Origin: Halomonas denitrificans | GTDB lineage: Bacteria > Pseudomonadota > Gammaproteobacteria > Xanthomonadales > Wenzhouxiangellaceae | DNA length: 64,000 bases | Direction of reading: 5' to 3' | Assembly (NCBI GenBank): GCA_019800895.1 | Contig: JAHVKF010000002.1 | Coordinates: 868,001 to 932,000, forward strand | Part shown: positions 46,361 through 55,835 of the stretch, one piece after another | How the letters are laid out: every line of letters begins with the position of its first letter | Position numbering within the stretch: the first letter of the stretch is position 1 | Notes under the pieces: model-generated | Seen by the model: the letters and a program-made list of their open reading frames with translations, nothing else | Databases searched by the model: none | Told to the model about the DNA's origin: nothing | Position numbers and translations under genes: made by a program

Positions 46361-47311
46361 TCAATCCTGTTCGGCCAGCCAGTCCTCGATCAGGAACCGC
46401 GCGATCGAGTCCCGGCGCGGCAGGCAGACCGGCGAGTCGTCGCCCCAGGTGCCCGCCTCGCGGAGCGCATCGGGGGTGAACCAGCGGGCGTCCTCGAGCT
46501 CCTTGTCGTGGCGGACGATCTCGAGCGTACGGGCCGTGGCCCGGAAGCCGAGCATCAGCGACGACGGGAACGGCCAGGGTTGCGAGGCCCGGTAGCGCAC
46601 ATCGCGCACGCCGATGTTGCTTTCCTCCCGCACTTCCCGCGCGACGGCTTCCTCCAGAGATTCGCCGGGCTCGACGAAGCCGGCCAGCGTGGAATAGACG
46701 CCGTCCGGCCAGCCCGGTGCGCGACCGAGCAGGCAGCGGGGAACGCCGTCGCCGTGGAGGCCGCCGTCCTCGACCAGCACGATGATCGCCGGGTCGATGC
46801 GCGGGAAACTCACGCCGCCGCAGTCGCCGTTGCTGCAGCTTCGCTGCATGCCGGCCTTCCGGTTCTCCGCCTCGGTGCCGCAGCGGCCGCAGTGGCGATG
46901 AGTGACATGCCAGTGCGCCATGCCGCGCGCGTAGCTGAGCAGGGCCGCATCCTGGGGCTCGAGCGACGGGCCGATCCGGCGCAGGTCGTGGAAGCGCGCA
47001 TCGCCGGCCAGGTCGAAGGCCTGTTCTTCGTGGAGCGAGGACAGGTCGGCGGCAAGGATCGGCGCATCGTCGATCTCGCCGAGCAGGATCAGTTCGGCGG
47101 CGTGCGCGTGGACATGGGGTGCGGAAACGGAACGCAGCGTGGTCCCGTCGTCGGCGGTCACGAGGTTGCGCCCTCGCCATACGGGCAGCAGCCGCATTCC
47201 GGGATGGCCGAGGGCGACCTCGCGCCAGTCGTCCCGGTCGCGCAGTGGCGAGGTCCGCTTCAACCGCAGGCCGGCGTAAGGAAGGACGATGTGGGTGTCG
47301 CGTTCGCTCAT
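46361..47311 (-). CDS. nudC: NADH pyrophosphatase / RNA decapping enzyme NudC
   Basis: A 316-residue Nudix enzyme that hydrolyses NADH and removes NAD caps from RNA. The zinc ribbon is C141, C144, C159, C164; the Nudix box starts at G211 with E217, R225-E226 and E229-E230, but Asn 232 replaces the usual Gly after EES. The NudC-specific motif SQPWPFPSS (243-251) is intact, so the assignment is firm. The N-terminal domain is longer than in E. coli (257 residues total), as is common in this branch. Confidence 0.93.
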   Translation of the reverse strand: MSERDTHIVLPYAGLRLKRTSPLRDRDDWREVALGHPGMRLLPVWRGRNLVTADDGTTLRSVSAPHVHAHAAELILLGEIDDAPILAADLSSLHEEQAFDLAGDARFHDLRRIGPSLEPQDAALLSYARGMAHWHVTHRHCGRCGTEAENRKAGMQRSCSNGDCGGVSFPRIDPAIIVLVEDGGLHGDGVPRCLLGRAPGWPDGVYSTLAGFVEPGESLEEAVAREVREESNIGVRDVRYRASQPWPFPSSLMLGFRATARTLEIVRHDKELEDARWFTPDALREAGTWGDDSPVCLPRRDSIARFLIEDWLAEQD

Positions 47312-47437
47312 CGTCCCCCGACTCTACCGCAGGAAGCGACGGAAGCCGGCGTGGGCGAAGAGACCCACGGCGATTGACAGCCGCGCGGCTCCGGCGCAAC
47401 GTATTTGTAGACCATCGATGACGGGGACGGCTTCGGC

Positions 47438-47740
47438 ATGAATGCGGTGATGCGACTTCGGGATCTGCCCGGTCTCGGTCCGGCATCGGAGGCGATGCTG
47501 GTCGAGGCCGGCATCGATACACCGGCGGCTCTGCAGCGCGCCGGGGCCGTGGGGGCCTTCCTGGCCGTCGAGCGCTCGCTCGGGGGCACGAGCCTGAACC
47601 TGCTGTACGCATTGGTCGGCGCGATCGAAGGCCGGCCGTGGACGGCCGTCGCACGCGAGGATCGCGAGCGGCTGCTGATGGAACTGGAGGATCGCCGTGA
47701 GTTCGAGCGGTTCGTTCCAGGCGTGGAGGGAGAAGCGTGA
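47438..47740 (+). CDS. TfoX C-terminal domain-like helix-hairpin-helix protein
   Basis: A 100-residue protein matching the stand-alone TfoX/Sxy C-terminal domain: LRDLPGLGPASEAMLVEAGIDTPAALQRAG, then LYALVGAIEGRPW and ERERLLMELE-like helices. The N-terminal TfoX domain is absent. TfoX proteins govern natural competence in some gammaproteobacteria, but single-domain proteins have no proven role. It ends overlapping the next gene by TGATG. Confidence 0.75.
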   Translation: MNAVMRLRDLPGLGPASEAMLVEAGIDTPAALQRAGAVGAFLAVERSLGGTSLNLLYALVGAIEGRPWTAVAREDRERLLMELEDRREFERFVPGVEGEA

Positions 47741-48294
47741 TGAGAAAGAGGTTCCGGACGTTCTGGGCCGGGCTCGTGCTGGCGGGTGCGGCAAGCATCG
47801 CGCCGGCCGGCGAGGGAGGCTTCGACGAAACCCGCACCGCGATCGACGGGCAAGCGCCGCCCGCAGCCTCGATCGATGAACTGTCGTGGCTGGCCGGTTC
47901 CTGGGTCGGGGAAGGCCTCGGCGGCCGGGCGCGCGAAGTCTATTCGCCGCCGATGGGCGGCGTGATCACCGGGCATTTCGTCTTCCAGCGTGGCGATGCC
48001 ATGGGCTTCTCGGAAATCCTGTCGATCGCCCCGCTCGGCGACTCGCTGGTCTATCGGTTGAAGCACTTTCATCCGGACCTGACCGGCTGGGAAGAGAAGG
48101 ACGAGGTCATCGAATTCCCGCTGGTTGCGAAAGAAGGCGATGCCTTCTACTTCGACGGGCTGACGATCCGCAAGGATGGTGAGGACGGCATGGTCGCAGC
48201 GGTCCGGATCGATCGGGGCGACGCCGGGGTCTCGGAGGCGGTGTTCCGCTACCGGCGAGAGAACGGTCGGCCACCGACCGTGGCGGATCGCTAA
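47740..48294 (+). CDS. DUF6265-family exported protein
   Basis: A 184-residue protein with a signal peptide (WAGLVLAGAASIAPAGE). The mature part, LSWLAGSWVGEGLGGRAREVYSPPMGGVITGHFVF, and later YRLKHFHPDLTGWEEKDEV, match the DUF6265 pattern of a lipocalin-like beta barrel. Ligand and role are unknown. GGAGG lies upstream of ATG 47740, which overlaps the stop of the TfoX-like gene. Confidence 0.75.
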   Translation: MRKRFRTFWAGLVLAGAASIAPAGEGGFDETRTAIDGQAPPAASIDELSWLAGSWVGEGLGGRAREVYSPPMGGVITGHFVFQRGDAMGFSEILSIAPLGDSLVYRLKHFHPDLTGWEEKDEVIEFPLVAKEGDAFYFDGLTIRKDGEDGMVAAVRIDRGDAGVSEAVFRYRRENGRPPTVADR

Positions 48295-48546
48295 CCGGGC
48301 AGGGCGGCTTCGCTGCGGACTGCTTCTGGAGTTCGTGCGGCGGTCGCCGTTGTCATCGACCCGTCGGACCTCGCATTGACGCGTGTGTCCGCGCACGTCG
48401 ATAGTCCCGGTCTCGCCGTGCGCCGGCAACTCGACGCCGAGGTGGTCGTTGGACGATTCCGTGGACGAGCCGAGGTCGTCGAGCGCATCGGGTACCAGGG
48501 CGGTGCTGCGCCGCCGGCGAGCCGCGCGTTCCCGGCCCGGCGAAGC

Positions 48547-48885
48547 TCAGTCGATGTCGTCTAGCGTGACGACGAGGTCGCGGCGCGAGACGTCGACGTC
48601 CCAGAACGTGTAGGTATCGCCGTCCTCGTCGACGAGCCGGATATCGAAGATCGGGCTGTTGTAGTTGCGCAGCCAGACCCGGCGACCCTCGCCGTGGGGC
48701 AGGATGTCGGCGCCGAGTACGTCCTCTTCCCAGCTCTGCGCATCCGCCGGGCTGACATAGACGAACATGACCGTGTAGCCGGTGTCGTTGGTGATATCGA
48801 CGTAGTAGTCGGCGGCTTCGGCGCGCCCGGCCAGCAGCGCCAGGAGCAGCAGGAACGGCAGGGCCGCGGTGCGGATCGATGTCAT
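48547..48885 (-). CDS. Small secreted protein of unknown function
   Basis: A 112-residue protein with a clear signal peptide (TAALPFLLLLALLAGRAEA) and a mature beta-rich domain of about 90 residues, containing YYVDITNDTGYTVMFVYVSP, WEEDVLGADILPHGE, SPIFDIRLVDEDGDTYTFWD and VVTLDDID. The many Asp residues suggest calcium or an acidic surface. I do not know a characterised relative. It is monocistronic; no gene is seen in the 250 bp between it and the DUF6265 gene. Confidence 0.75.
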   Translation of the reverse strand: MTSIRTAALPFLLLLALLAGRAEAADYYVDITNDTGYTVMFVYVSPADAQSWEEDVLGADILPHGEGRRVWLRNYNSPIFDIRLVDEDGDTYTFWDVDVSRRDLVVTLDDID

Positions 48886-49237
48886 GGGTTCCCTCCTCGA
48901 CGGGATCGGCCGTCCCGGGCCCGGCGATGGTGCCCGGCCCCCGACCTCGACCCAGTATGGCTACCGGGTCCGACCCGGTCAATCGAGCCGCCGGGCTTCC
49001 CCAGTCGGACGAAGGCAGGCCGCCACTCGCGGACCGGTACGACCGCCGATGGGATCGGTGCCGGTATCGTGGAGGCATTCCGGCTGCGTTTCGGCTGCGT
49101 TTCGGCGCGATCTCCGGGCCGAATGTGCATTCTCCCCATCAATCATATGCATTCCATTTATCAATTGGACCGGCGTTCTCCAAAGGCGTAGGTTATAGAT
49201 CAACCTTCGGGTTCACCTTCCAGTGGGAGACAACACC
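48886..49237 (+). promoter_or_regulatory. Upstream region of the exported katG
   Basis: This 352-bp space holds no gene. CGGCTGCGTTT is duplicated in tandem at 49081-49102. An A+T-rich segment at about 49130-49170 (ATCATATGCATTCC, TTTATCAATTGG) is the likely promoter zone, unusual in this G+C-rich context. GTTATAGATCAACC near 49191-49205 contains an ATAG but no matching CTAT at the right spacing, so I do not call an OxyR site. Confidence 0.4.
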
Positions 49238-51475
49238 ATGCGCAACTTCACCCAATCCCTTGCCGCCCTCGCGGTGGCCGCGTCGCTGGCCCTGCCGGCC
49301 ACCAACGCAGCGGCCGAGATCGTGCGGGACAACCAGTTCTGGTGGCCGGATCAGCTCGATCTGAGCCCGCTTCGCGACCAGGACGCTTCGTCGAACCCCT
49401 ACGACGCCGACTTCGACTACGCGTCCGAATTCGCAACGCTCGACCTCGACGAAGTCAAGGCAGACATCCGCGCCGTGCTGACCGATTCGCAGGATTGGTG
49501 GCCGGCCGACTGGGGCCACTACGGTCCCTTCTTCATCCGCATGGCCTGGCACTCGGCCGGCACCTACCGGGTGATCGACGGCCGCGGCGGTGCCGGCGGC
49601 GGTCAGCTGCGCTTCGACCCGCAGAACAGCTGGCCCGACAACGCCAACCTCGACAAGGCGCGTCGGCTCCTGTGGCCGGTCAAGCAGAAGTACGGCCGCA
49701 AGCTGTCCTGGGCCGACCTGATGGTCCTGACCGGCAACGTGTCGATGGAAGACATGGGCTTCGAGACCTTCGGCTTCGCCGGCGGGCGGGAAGACGACTG
49801 GGAGCCGGACTTCGTCTACTGGGGCCCGGAAGAGGCCATGCTGGAAGCCGAGCGTCGCGACGACGACGGGCTCCTGCGCGGCCCCGTCGCGGCCACCCAG
49901 ATGGGCCTGATCTACGTGAACTCCGCCGGTCCGGGCGGTGTGCCCGATCCGGAAGCAGCCGCAGTGGCCATCCGCGAGAGCTTCGGCCGCATGGCGATGG
50001 ACGATGAAGAAACGCTGGCGCTGATCGCCGGAGGCCACACCTTCGGCAAGGTGCACGGCGCGCGCGACCCGGTCGACTGCGTCGGACCCGAACCGGCCGC
50101 CGCCGGCCTCGAGGAGCAGGGCCTGGGCTGGAAGAACGAGTGCGGCACCGGCAACGGGGCCGACACCATCACCTCCGGCCACGAGGGCGCATGGACCCAG
50201 CAGCCGACGCGCTGGACCATGCTGTACCTGACCAACCTGCTCGGCTTCGAATGGGAGCTGTCGGAGAGCCCGACCGGCGCCCCGCAGTGGGTGGCCAAGG
50301 ACGGTGCGCTCGACGGGTCCGTGCCGGAAGTGCAGGCAGGCGCCGGCCGCACGGCGCCGATCATGCTGACCACGGACATCGCCCTGAAGCGCGACCCGGC
50401 CTACCGCGAGATCGCCGAGCGCTTCCTGAACAACCCGGACGAGTTCGAGGATGCGTTCGCGCGTGCGTGGTTCAAGCTGACCCACCGAGACATGGGCCCG
50501 CGCGCTCGCTACGTCGGCGACGAAGTGCCGATCGAAGTGCTGAGCTGGCAGGACCCGGTGCCCGCGTGGGACGGTGACGTCGTCAGCGACACCCAGGTCG
50601 CCGAGCTGAAGGAGACGATCCTCGACTCTGGTCTCACGGTGCCGGAGCTCGTCCGCACGGCCTGGGCCTCGGCCTCGACCTACCGGGCCAGCGACATGCG
50701 CGGCGGCGCAAACGGCGCGCGCATCCGCCTCGAGCCGCAGATCGGCTGGGAGGTCAACGACCCGGACGAGCTGACCCGCGTGCTGGGCGTGCTGGAAGAC
50801 ATCCAGCTGGACTTCAACGAGGGCGGCGGTGCCGACATCTCGATGGCCGACCTGATCGTCCTCGGCGGTGCCGCAGCGATCGAGAAGGCCGCGGCCGATG
50901 CCGGTCACGACGTCGATGTGCCCTTCGTGCCGGGTCGCGGCGACGCCACGCAGGAGATGACCGAAGTCGACTCCTTCGCCTGGCTGGAGCCGCACGCCGA
51001 TGCGTTCCGCAACTACTACAGCGACGAGCACTACTTCGCGCCGTTGCCGGCGATGGTCGACAAGGCCGCGCTCCTCGACCTCACCGTGCCGGAAATGACG
51101 GCGCTGATCGGCGGCTTGCGTGCCCTGGACGCGAACCGCGCCGGTGCCGAGCATGGCGTGTTCACCGATACGCCGGGCCAGCTGACCAACGATTTCTTCG
51201 TCAACGTGCTGAGCATGGACTACGCCTGGGCGAAGTCCGACGACATGGACGGCGTCTACGTCGGCCGCGATCGCGACTCGGGCGAAGTCCTCTGGACCGC
51301 CACGCCGATCGACCTGGCCTTCGGTTCGAATTCGGAGCTGCGGGCCGTGTCCGAGGCCTATGCGTCGGCCGATGGTGAAGCCGAGTTCGTTGCCGACTTC
51401 ATCGCCGCCTGGGTCAAGGTGATGAACGCCGACCGCTTCGATATCGATGAGGAAGCCATGATGGCGAGCAACTGA
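49238..51475 (+). CDS. Second catalase-peroxidase, exported (KatP/KatG2-like)
   Basis: A 745-residue catalase-peroxidase with a signal peptide ([21 protein letters not shown], cleavage near 26), so it works in the periplasm. R101, W104 and H105 (distal), H267 (proximal) and W104-Y226-M252 (adduct) are all intact. Compared with the first katG, it has a shorter arm before the core and a distinct insert [14 protein letters not shown] 49238 has GGAGA 7 bases upstream. Exported KatGs (KatP, KatY, KatA2-type) are known from pathogens and from Legionella and Caulobacter relatives. Confidence 0.95.
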   Translation: MRNFTQSLAALAVAASLALPATNAAAEIVRDNQFWWPDQLDLSPLRDQDASSNPYDADFDYASEFATLDLDEVKADIRAVLTDSQDWWPADWGHYGPFFIRMAWHSAGTYRVIDGRGGAGGGQLRFDPQNSWPDNANLDKARRLLWPVKQKYGRKLSWADLMVLTGNVSMEDMGFETFGFAGGREDDWEPDFVYWGPEEAMLEAERRDDDGLLRGPVAATQMGLIYVNSAGPGGVPDPEAAAVAIRESFGRMAMDDEETLALIAGGHTFGKVHGARDPVDCVGPEPAAAGLEEQGLGWKNECGTGNGADTITSGHEGAWTQQPTRWTMLYLTNLLGFEWELSESPTGAPQWVAKDGALDGSVPEVQAGAGRTAPIMLTTDIALKRDPAYREIAERFLNNPDEFEDAFARAWFKLTHRDMGPRARYVGDEVPIEVLSWQDPVPAWDGDVVSDTQVAELKETILDSGLTVPELVRTAWASASTYRASDMRGGANGARIRLEPQIGWEVNDPDELTRVLGVLEDIQLDFNEGGGADISMADLIVLGGAAAIEKAAADAGHDVDVPFVPGRGDATQEMTEVDSFAWLEPHADAFRNYYSDEHYFAPLPAMVDKAALLDLTVPEMTALIGGLRALDANRAGAEHGVFTDTPGQLTNDFFVNVLSMDYAWAKSDDMDGVYVGRDRDSGEVLWTATPIDLAFGSNSELRAVSEAYASADGEAEFVADFIAAWVKVMNADRFDIDEEAMMASN

Positions 51476-51500
51476 GCGCCTCCGGGCACTCGAGGACAGG

Positions 51501-51531
51501 AAACGGCGCCGCCCCGCGGCGCCGTTTTCGT
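51501..51531 (+). terminator. Intrinsic terminator of exported katG
   Basis: AAACGGCGCCG (51501-51511) and CGGCGCCGTTT (51517-51527) form an 11-bp perfect stem with loop CCCCG, followed by TCGTT. It lies 25 bp after the stop and is a strong rho-independent terminator. Confidence 0.9.
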
Positions 51532-51685
51532 TGCTGCGTCTTCCATTCGCGCCGCTCCGCGTGAACAGCGGGCGCCCCCGATCGACCCGTGCCGGACGGT
51601 CATGCTCGACAGCCGTGGCGAATGGCCCATGCGTCGCTGCCGCTCCTCGCGTAGTGTCTTGGCCGAGCCTCCAGCGAGACCGACC

Positions 51686-52324
51686 ATGGCCGACCCCGCT
51701 CGATTCTGGGACCGCATCGCCGACAAGTACGCCCGGAGCCCGGTCGGCGACGAGGCTGCCTACCGGAACAAGCTGGCCGAGACGCGGAAGCGCCTCGCGC
51801 CGGACATGCGCGTGCTCGAAGTCGGCTGCGGTACCGGATCGACGGCGATCGAACACGCGTCGCACGTCGATCGCATCCATGCCACGGACCTTTCGCCGCG
51901 GATGATCGAGATCGCCCGCGAGAAGGCCGGCAGGCTCGGCGTGACCAACATCGACTTCGAGGCGGCATCGCTGGCCGAGGTCGCTGGCCGGGGGAGGCGC
52001 TACGACGCCGTCCTGGCGCTGAGCCTTCTGCACCTGGTCGACGATCTCGACGAGGCGCTGGCGTCGATCCGCGACCTGGTCGAGCCGGGCGGGCTGTTCG
52101 TGTCGAACACGACATGTCTGGGCGACGGCATGAACTGGTTGCGCCCGATTCTCGCGGTCGGCCGATGGATCGGAAAGGTGCCGCCGGTCGCCTTTCTCAG
52201 GACACATGACCTGGTCCGACGCGTCCGGGCGTCGGGGTTCGAGATCGAGCACGAGTACCGCCCCGCGAGCGGCAAGGGACGCGTGGTGTTCCTGATCGCA
52301 CGCCGCGTGGACTCCGACCGGTGA
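51686..52324 (+). CDS. Class I SAM-dependent methyltransferase
   Basis: A 212-residue methyltransferase. Motif I is VLEVGCGTGSTAIEHA, motif II ATDLSPRMIEIAREKA, and the post-II stretch YDAVLALSLLHLVDDLDEAL; it has no further domain. The C-terminal WLRPILAVGRWIGKVPPVAFLRTHDLV helps lipid or quinone-type acceptors in relatives but does not define a substrate. It overlaps the following VOC gene by 4 bp with a GTG start. Confidence 0.85.
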   Translation: MADPARFWDRIADKYARSPVGDEAAYRNKLAETRKRLAPDMRVLEVGCGTGSTAIEHASHVDRIHATDLSPRMIEIAREKAGRLGVTNIDFEAASLAEVAGRGRRYDAVLALSLLHLVDDLDEALASIRDLVEPGGLFVSNTTCLGDGMNWLRPILAVGRWIGKVPPVAFLRTHDLVRRVRASGFEIEHEYRPASGKGRVVFLIARRVDSDR

Positions 52325-52698
52325 GGCTTGCAACGGTCATCCCGTCGCTGCTGTCATCCGACCTCGCGCGCACGACCGACTTCTACCGGCGACTGGGGTT
52401 CGAACGCACGGGAACGTACCCGGACCCGCTATCGCCCTCGTGGATCGAACTGGCTCGCGGCGACGTCGTCTTCCAGTTCTACCGCGAGCCGCCGATCGGC
52501 ACACCGGAAGGCCCGGTCTTCAGCGGTACGCTCTACATCGCCTGCAGCGATGTCGACACGTTGGCCGGTCAGCTGCAGGGAAAGGTGGACTTTGAATGGG
52601 GTCCGGAGACGATGGACTACGGCCAGCGCGAATTCGCCGTGCGCGACCCGGACGGTTATCGACTCGCTTTCGCTCAGCTGGATCGTTCGCCGGACTGA
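52321..52698 (+). CDS. VOC-superfamily (glyoxalase/bleomycin resistance-like) protein
   Basis: A 125-residue small protein of the vicinal-oxygen-chelate fold: SLLSSDLARTTDFYRRLGFERTG, ARGDVVFQFYRE, SGTLYIACSDVDTLAGQL and the terminal YGQREFAVRDPDGYRLAF. The first metal position (His or Glu) is not obvious, so it resembles bleomycin-binding types more than glyoxalase I. GTG start; overlaps the methyltransferase stop. Ligand unknown. Confidence 0.82.
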   Translation: MRLATVIPSLLSSDLARTTDFYRRLGFERTGTYPDPLSPSWIELARGDVVFQFYREPPIGTPEGPVFSGTLYIACSDVDTLAGQLQGKVDFEWGPETMDYGQREFAVRDPDGYRLAFAQLDRSPD

Positions 52699-52788
52699 GC
52701 GACCTTCCTCTAGCCGGAGCCCCGACGCTGGCCCTCGACCGATCCGCTGCGCTATCCTCGGCGCCAGATCGATTTCCGGGATATCACC

Positions 52789-53238
52789 ATGCGTTTCTTC
52801 ATCGTTGTGTTGATTGCGGTCCTGATGGCCCTGCCTGCAGCGACCCGGTCCGCCGTCGCCGATGACCAGGCGGAACTCGAACACCGATTGCGCACGTTCC
52901 TGGCCGGCGCCAACGAGCGTCCGGCGCACGAATCGTTCTGGGCCGACGACCTGATCTACACCAGTTCGGCGGGCGAGCGCTTCGGCAAGGCCGACATCCT
53001 GGCCGGCTTCGACGAGAAGCAACCGGCCGACGCATTCGATCCCGCCCCGCCTGCCTACGGTGCCGAGGACGTGACCGTCCGCGTGATGGAGGACATCGCG
53101 GTCGTGACCTTCCGGCTGACCGCCCACCTCGACGGGGAACGGATCGGCGAATACTTCAACACCGGGGTCTTCCGCAACGACGACGGCGAATGGAAGGCGT
53201 TCACCTGGCAGGCCACGCGGATTCCCGACGGCGACTGA
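52789..53238 (+). CDS. Exported NTF2-like (DUF4440/SnoaL-type) protein
   Basis: A 149-residue protein with a signal peptide (FFIVVLIAVLMALPAATRSAVA). The mature part has the NTF2-like cone fold pattern: AELEHRLRTFLAGANERPAHESFWADDLIYTSSAGERFGKADIL, then VTFRLTAHLDGE and GEWKAFTWQATRI. Such domains bind small ligands or act as isomerases or hydrolases; none can be chosen. It stands between the VOC gene and the large fusion protein at 53284. Confidence 0.8.
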   Translation: MRFFIVVLIAVLMALPAATRSAVADDQAELEHRLRTFLAGANERPAHESFWADDLIYTSSAGERFGKADILAGFDEKQPADAFDPAPPAYGAEDVTVRVMEDIAVVTFRLTAHLDGERIGEYFNTGVFRNDDGEWKAFTWQATRIPDGD

Positions 53239-53283
53239 ATCCGTGTCGACGATCGACCGGGCCGACCGGGTATATTCCCGGAC

Positions 53284-55689
53284 ATGAACTATCGCTTCGG
53301 GCCGTTCGAACTGGATGACTCGACCGGGGCCCTGACCGGGCCCGATGGCCCGATTCCGCTGCGCCGGCAGACCTTCCGCCTGCTCGAGGTCCTGCTTCGA
53401 CATGCGCCCGCGCTGGTCGATCGCGACACCCTGCTCGACGAGGCCTGGGGGCGGACCGCGCTGTCGGCGAACGTGCTCCCGCAGGCGGTCAGCGAGCTGC
53501 GCCAGGCGCTGGGCGATTCCGCGGCCGATCCGAAGGTGATCGAGACGCTGCACCGTCGCGGGTACCGGATATTGCCCGAGGTGGAGCGCGTCGAGCCCGG
53601 GCCGGCCGGGAACGCGGCCGCATCGGCGCCGGCTCCACCGCGGTCCGGCCGGATCGGGCCGACTACGATCGCGGTGGTCGTCATAGCCGCCGTCGTTCCG
53701 CTGGCGCTGGTGCTGGCCTGGTGGTGGCAGGGCGCCGATCGGCGCTGGGTCGAGAACGAGGTGCTCCCCGCCGTCGAGGCCGAGATCGAAACCGACGTGA
53801 CCGCCGCCTGGCGTCGCGTGCGCGCCGCGCGCGAACGCGTGCCCGACGATCCGCGTCTCGAGCAACTCTGGCTGGACCTCTCCCTGCCCGTGTCGCTGAC
53901 CAGCGAGCCCGAGGGTGCGCTGGTCGAGGTGGCGGGCTACGGCTCGGGACCTGCGGACTGGGTCGCGCTCGGAACCACGCCGCTCGAGGAGGTCCGCCTG
54001 CCGCTGGCCTCGCTGCGATTCCGGGTCTCGAAGGCCGGCTACGCGACGCGGGTCGTCGCGCCCAACGTGCTGCCGTTCGCCGAGCCGTTCCGGCTGCATG
54101 CCGAGGACGAAGCGCCCGAAGGCATGGTCTACGTCTCACCCGGTCCGGTTCGCTACACCAGCGAACGGCGTGAGGTGCCGGGGTTCTGGATCGACCGGTT
54201 CGAAGTCACCAACGCCGAGTATCTCGAGTTCATCGAGGACGGCGGCTATGCCGATCCTGCGCTGTGGCCCGAGCGGGTCGAGATCGACGGGGAACCACTC
54301 GACCGCGACGAACTGCTCGCACGACTGGTCGACGGCACGGGCATGCAGGGCCCGTCGACCTGGGCGCTCGGCCGCTACCCGGATGGCCGCGACGACCACC
54401 CGGTGGACGGAGTCAGCTGGTACGAGGCGGCCGCCTACGCGGCGTGGGCCGGCAAGCAGTTGCCGACCGCGTTCCACTGGTACCGAGCGTCCGGACTCGG
54501 CAGTCCGCAGCCGGCGTTGTTCTCCGACGTCCTGGTGGCCAGCAACTTCGGCGACGACGGCACGCGACCGGTCGGTGCGACGGGCGGTCTCGGGCCCTAC
54601 GGGACCTACGACATGGCCGGCAACGTTCGCGAATGGAGCCGGACCACGGCCGGGACGCGGCGCTACGCGATGGGGGCGGCCTGGAACGAGAACAGCTACC
54701 AGTTCGTCGACTGGCAGGTGTTCGAGCCACATGACCGCAGCGCAGGTGCCGGCTTCCGCCTGATCGAGGTCGAGGCACCCGTCGAGGCGCCCTTGCTGAC
54801 CGACGTGCAGCTCCTTCCGACGCCGAACGAGAAACCGGTCGACGACGCGACCTTCGAGATCTACGCACGGCTCTACGACTACGACGACACCCCGCTGAAC
54901 GCCGAGGTCGTGGACCTCGACGACCGCCACTCCGACTGGCGGCGGGAGCGGATCGAGTTCGACGCGGCCTACGGCGGCGAGCGGGTCATCCTGGAACTGT
55001 TCCTTCCGGCCGACGTCGAGCCCCCGTACCAGACCGTGGTCCATTTCCCGGGCGGCGACGCGCGCCTGCTCGGCAACATCGACGAGGCCGGCCTGCTGCA
55101 CGTCGAGCCGTTCCTTCGAACCGGACGGGCCGTCGCCTACCCCATCTACCAGGGCACCTTCGAGCGCAGTTCTGCGCCGCCCTCCGGCCCGCTCGGCCTG
55201 CGCGACCAGGTGATCGAACAGGTCAAGGATGTCCGGCGTACGATCGACTACCTTGCTACGCGGGAGGACATCGACCTGCAGCGGCTGGCGTTCCACGCCG
55301 TCAGCTACGGCGCGAGTCGATCGCCGTTCGTCCTGGCCATCGAGCCCCGGCTGCGGATGGGCATGATCGTATCGACCGGCCTGTCGCCCTCCACGCTGCT
55401 TCCGCCGGAAATCCACCAGATCGACTACCTGGACCGCGTCACCCAGCCGGTGCTGTTCGTGACCGGGCGCAACGACCTGACCATGTCCTACGACGAGTTC
55501 CAGCGGCCCTTCTTCGAGGCCCTGGCCACGCCCGCCTCCGACAAGCGCCACGTCGCGCTCGATTCCGGCCACCTGCCGCCGGGCTACGACGCGCTCTCGC
55601 GGCACCTGGTGCAGTGGATCGACCGCTGGTTCGGCCCGGTCGCCGACGGCCGCTATGCCCAGGTGGTGCCGGCCTCGCCGAACCCGTGA
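53284..55689 (+). CDS. wHTH-TM-PEGA-FGE-alpha/beta hydrolase fusion protein
   Basis: An 801-residue inner-membrane protein of rare architecture. Residues 1-100 are an OmpR/CadC-type winged helix (FRLLEVLLRHAPALVDRDTLLDEAW, VIETLHRRGYRILPEV). One helix (126-148) crosses the membrane. A PEGA-like region (about 195-270) and an FGE/SUMF1 domain (about 275-500: FWIDRFEVTNAEYLEF, PVDGVSWYEAAAYAAW, YDMAGNVREWS, GAGFRLIE) follow, then an alpha/beta hydrolase (about 530-790) with S674 in AVSYGAS and H763. The first Gly of the nucleophile motif is replaced by Ala or Val, so activity is uncertain. Topology puts the DNA-binding part in the cytoplasm and the rest in the periplasm. Confidence 0.85.
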   Translation: MNYRFGPFELDDSTGALTGPDGPIPLRRQTFRLLEVLLRHAPALVDRDTLLDEAWGRTALSANVLPQAVSELRQALGDSAADPKVIETLHRRGYRILPEVERVEPGPAGNAAASAPAPPRSGRIGPTTIAVVVIAAVVPLALVLAWWWQGADRRWVENEVLPAVEAEIETDVTAAWRRVRAARERVPDDPRLEQLWLDLSLPVSLTSEPEGALVEVAGYGSGPADWVALGTTPLEEVRLPLASLRFRVSKAGYATRVVAPNVLPFAEPFRLHAEDEAPEGMVYVSPGPVRYTSERREVPGFWIDRFEVTNAEYLEFIEDGGYADPALWPERVEIDGEPLDRDELLARLVDGTGMQGPSTWALGRYPDGRDDHPVDGVSWYEAAAYAAWAGKQLPTAFHWYRASGLGSPQPALFSDVLVASNFGDDGTRPVGATGGLGPYGTYDMAGNVREWSRTTAGTRRYAMGAAWNENSYQFVDWQVFEPHDRSAGAGFRLIEVEAPVEAPLLTDVQLLPTPNEKPVDDATFEIYARLYDYDDTPLNAEVVDLDDRHSDWRRERIEFDAAYGGERVILELFLPADVEPPYQTVVHFPGGDARLLGNIDEAGLLHVEPFLRTGRAVAYPIYQGTFERSSAPPSGPLGLRDQVIEQVKDVRRTIDYLATREDIDLQRLAFHAVSYGASRSPFVLAIEPRLRMGMIVSTGLSPSTLLPPEIHQIDYLDRVTQPVLFVTGRNDLTMSYDEFQRPFFEALATPASDKRHVALDSGHLPPGYDALSRHLVQWIDRWFGPVADGRYAQVVPASPNP

Positions 55690-55728
55690 CCCTCGCCAAG
55701 CCCATGATTTGATGAATATTTGAGGAGT

Positions 55729-55748
55729 TCTTGAGGCAAGTCTCAAGA
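55729..55748. promoter_or_regulatory. Inverted repeat in an A+T-rich patch before the secreted protein gene
   Basis: TCTTGAG (55729-55735) and CTCAAGA (55742-55748) form a 7-bp perfect dyad with a 6-bp loop. Just upstream lies TGATTTGATGAATATTTGAGG, markedly A+T-rich here. It could be an operator or a terminator for the preceding gene; there is no T-run, so operator is the better guess. Confidence 0.35.
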
Positions 55749-55835
55749 CTCGAACGTGCTCGAGATCCATGCTTTTCGTCAAGCGGACGGCACCCCGCCG
55801 GCCGCAGGTCCAGACGATACCGAGGAGCATGAATC

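Noticed and set aside
49191-49205. An OxyR site before the exported katG (ATAG in GTTATAGATC)
   Set aside because: No CTAT follows at the 7-bp spacing, so the pattern is not met.
49193-52333. A 1046-codon open frame on the minus strand opposite the exported katG and methyltransferase
   Set aside because: It is the antisense shadow of genes with clear family motifs; in G+C-rich DNA long opposite frames stay open by codon bias. It has no family motif or signal.
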